Shown: positions 4,696 to 5,924 of the stretch, in pieces
Numbering within the stretch: position 1 is the first letter of the stretch
Layout: every line of letters begins with the position of its first letter
Notes under the pieces: model-generated
Database searches by the model: none
What the model was told of the DNA's origin: nothing
The model's input: only the letters and a program-made list of their open reading frames with translations
Assembly (NCBI GenBank): GCA_030615235.1
Contig: JAUWZR010000164.1
Span: forward strand, 1 to 5,924
From: Promethearchaeota archaeon
GTDB taxonomy: Archaea > Asgardarchaeota > Lokiarchaeia > Sigyniarchaeales > SOKP01
Direction: 5' to 3'
DNA length: 5,924 nt
Program-made: the position numbers and the translations under genes

Positions 4696-5924
4696 TCAAA
4701 AGTTTATTGTCTTTTTATGTTTCTTTACTATTATAACTAATGCGATGATTGAAACAGTGAAAAATACCAAGAAAAGGTTGCCAAAAGAAATTAAATTATC
4801 ACCATTTGGTAACGTATCATCACCATTTGGTAACGGAGTATAATCACATGGAACTACGATCGTGGGATCATACCCAACACCATTACTCTGTCCATACCTG
4901 AAACCATCAAAGAAAACGTAAACTCGAGACATATAACCACCTGAACTATGATAAGATACATTTTGTAAATAAAATCGACTAGTACTAGTATCAGATCCAG
5001 TAAGGTTTATTTTAAAGGCAGTTGTAAAGTATTGTCGGCATATTTCTTCATCGTTAAAATTAAAAATAGCTGTATCATTTTCATCATTGCTATAAAAAGT
5101 ATTAATCGGAAACACGCCGATACCTACACCTAATCGATCATTTGCAACTAAATAGTATATCTCTCCAAAATTCATGTTTAATTCTGTTGGAAAATCTTCA
5201 TAACCAGTCCAATTTATATCAACACCAAATTTGTATCTTGTTTCATTGATCATGTGTTTCACTTCAAATTTGTAAATTACTTGCGTATCGTGTGTGTGAG
5301 TAGTATTTCCTATTGTAGCATTCACAACAATATCAAATTCAGCCTTGCTTTGATTTACCATATTTCCTTCATATGGAACTTCAGTAGTACTTAAGGTTAC
5401 AGCCCCAACTTTATAATTCTTAAGCAATACATCTATTTGTCCAATCTTCGTAGATTCATTCAGTTTTAGTTCCCAACCTTCACCTATTGTGTGATTCACT
5501 AAGGCTATATTAGATGAATTACCCTTATATATCCCAAAACCATTGAATTTATAATCCGCATTCACGGTTTGGTTGGATATTGACGATGAACTAGAGAAAG
5601 TAGGTTCAGTCTCGTATATTTTGCTCCAATTAGCAACCACGCCACCAACCACACCGCCCTCATTGAATTTCAATCGGGTGACAAATCCTGCAACTGCATT
5701 TGTCCCATCAGTATATTGTATATCCATTCGCTGCTCAAGCATATCTAGACCACTAGCCTCCTCATAACCGAAAATCTCTCTATATATTACATCGACCTCT
5801 GCAGTGGATTTATTATCCTCTACATGCCAATCTGCATTTGAACCCCAGTCAGCACGTTTAATAGATATATTCTCATAATTAAGAATATTATTAGGAATTG
5901 AGAGGAAAAGCGGAATTATTATCC
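4696..5924 (-). CDS. Secreted, C-terminally membrane-anchored surface protein, sequon-rich, 5' end cut by window
   Basis: The frame stays open from the TGA at 4696 to the window edge, 60 codons beyond the internal ATG 5742, giving 408 visible residues. The first visible residues IIIPLFLSIP look like the end of a signal peptide, so the true start is probably 10-20 codons outside. The body is polar and probably beta-rich. By eye there are about 15 N-X-S/T sequons (such as NWS, NQT, NSS, NHT, NWT, NLT, NVS), suggesting heavy N-glycosylation outside the cell. Two cysteines (visible residues 295 and 359) could form a disulfide. A juxtamembrane linker holds two LPNGD copies (364-368, 371-375). One transmembrane helix (about 378-400) and a basic tail (KKHKK) follow. 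This plan, signal peptide, glycosylated ectodomain and C-terminal anchor, is typical of archaeal surface proteins. No domain family is recognised, so the function is unknown. Confidence 0.85.
   Translation of the reverse strand, partial: IIIPLFLSIPNNILNYENISIKRADWGSNADWHVEDNKSTAEVDVIYREIFGYEEASGLDMLEQRMDIQYTDGTNAVAGFVTRLKFNEGGVVGGVVANWSKIYETEPTFSSSSSISNQTVNADYKFNGFGIYKGNSSNIALVNHTIGEGWELKLNESTKIGQIDVLLKNYKVGAVTLSTTEVPYEGNMVNQSKAEFDIVVNATIGNTTHTHDTQVIYKFEVKHMINETRYKFGVDINWTGYEDFPTELNMNFGEIYYLVANDRLGVGIGVFPINTFYSNDENDTAIFNFNDEEICRQYFTTAFKINLTGSDTSTSRFYLQNVSYHSSGGYMSRVYVFFDGFRYGQSNGVGYDPTIVVPCDYTPLPNGDDTLPNGDNLISFGNLFLVFFTVSIIALVIIVKKHKKTINF
4798..4835. repeat. 17-bp tandem direct repeat, 21-bp period, in the surface protein linker
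   Basis: ATCACCATTTGGTAACG occurs at 4798-4814 and again at 4819-4835 without mismatch. The period of seven codons keeps frame and yields LPNGDDT then LPNGDNL just outside the membrane anchor. It looks like a recent in-frame duplication that could lengthen or shorten the stalk. Confidence 0.85.

Noticed and set aside
4798..4835. Direct repeat as a CRISPR array or mobile element end
   Set aside because: Only two short copies, in frame within a coding linker, with no spacer variety and no neighbouring cas or transposase gene.
5740..5742. ATG 5742 as the start of the surface protein
   Set aside because: The frame is open for 60 further codons to the window end, encoding a hydrophobic signal-peptide-like stretch and ectodomain-like sequence with two more sequons.
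5573..5767. Plus-strand ORF of 64 codons
   Set aside because: Antisense to the surface protein, whose reading frame continues to the window end.

Overview
The window is AT-rich (GC by eye about one third). All six credible genes lie on the minus strand, so gene order runs from high to low coordinates. The organism is most likely an archaeon. The padR promoter has a BRE/TATA-like element (CCAAAAG-ATTTATATA), oligo-T tracts follow stop codons, and a secreted protein is dense in N-glycosylation sequons and ends in a single C-terminal membrane anchor. From memory, the protein set (HAAS membrane protein, PadR with a zinc ribbon, the small W/Y-rich membrane protein) looks most like an Asgard (Lokiarchaeia-type) genome. 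That lineage guess is inference.

Layout in transcription order: (1) 5924-4696, the 3' part of a sequon-rich, membrane-anchored surface protein, cut by the window end inside its signal peptide, followed by an oligo-T terminator. (2) 4558-3361, a two-gene unit: a four-helix membrane protein of unknown function and an Fpg/MutM-type DNA glycosylase with all key residues. (3) 3121-1588, a PadR repressor with a C-terminal zinc ribbon, then a six-helix membrane protein with an N-terminal HAAS domain. The two are 1 nt apart and sit behind a clear archaeal promoter with a TGAAT-N8-ATTCA dyad directly downstream of the TATA box. (4) 1523/1463-954, a polytopic membrane protein that lacks a standard start codon at its likely N-terminus and ends at a T13 terminator. 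(5) 842-1, the first 280 residues of a zinc-independent MDR oxidoreductase, cut by the window start.

The clearest functional unit is padR-HAAS, a known pairing in which a small wHTH repressor is linked to a membrane HAAS protein. Here the repressor has gained a metal-binding tail. The following membrane protein may belong to the same unit. Three upstream regions (padR, the 128-aa gene, the oxidoreductase) share a GAATAGTA core, in each case within or next to a short inverted repeat, which may mark a small local regulon. No tRNA, rRNA, CRISPR array or mobile element was seen. No gene-free stretch exceeds 300 bases; the longest (3122-3360) holds the padR control region and the trailer of the glycosylase gene.
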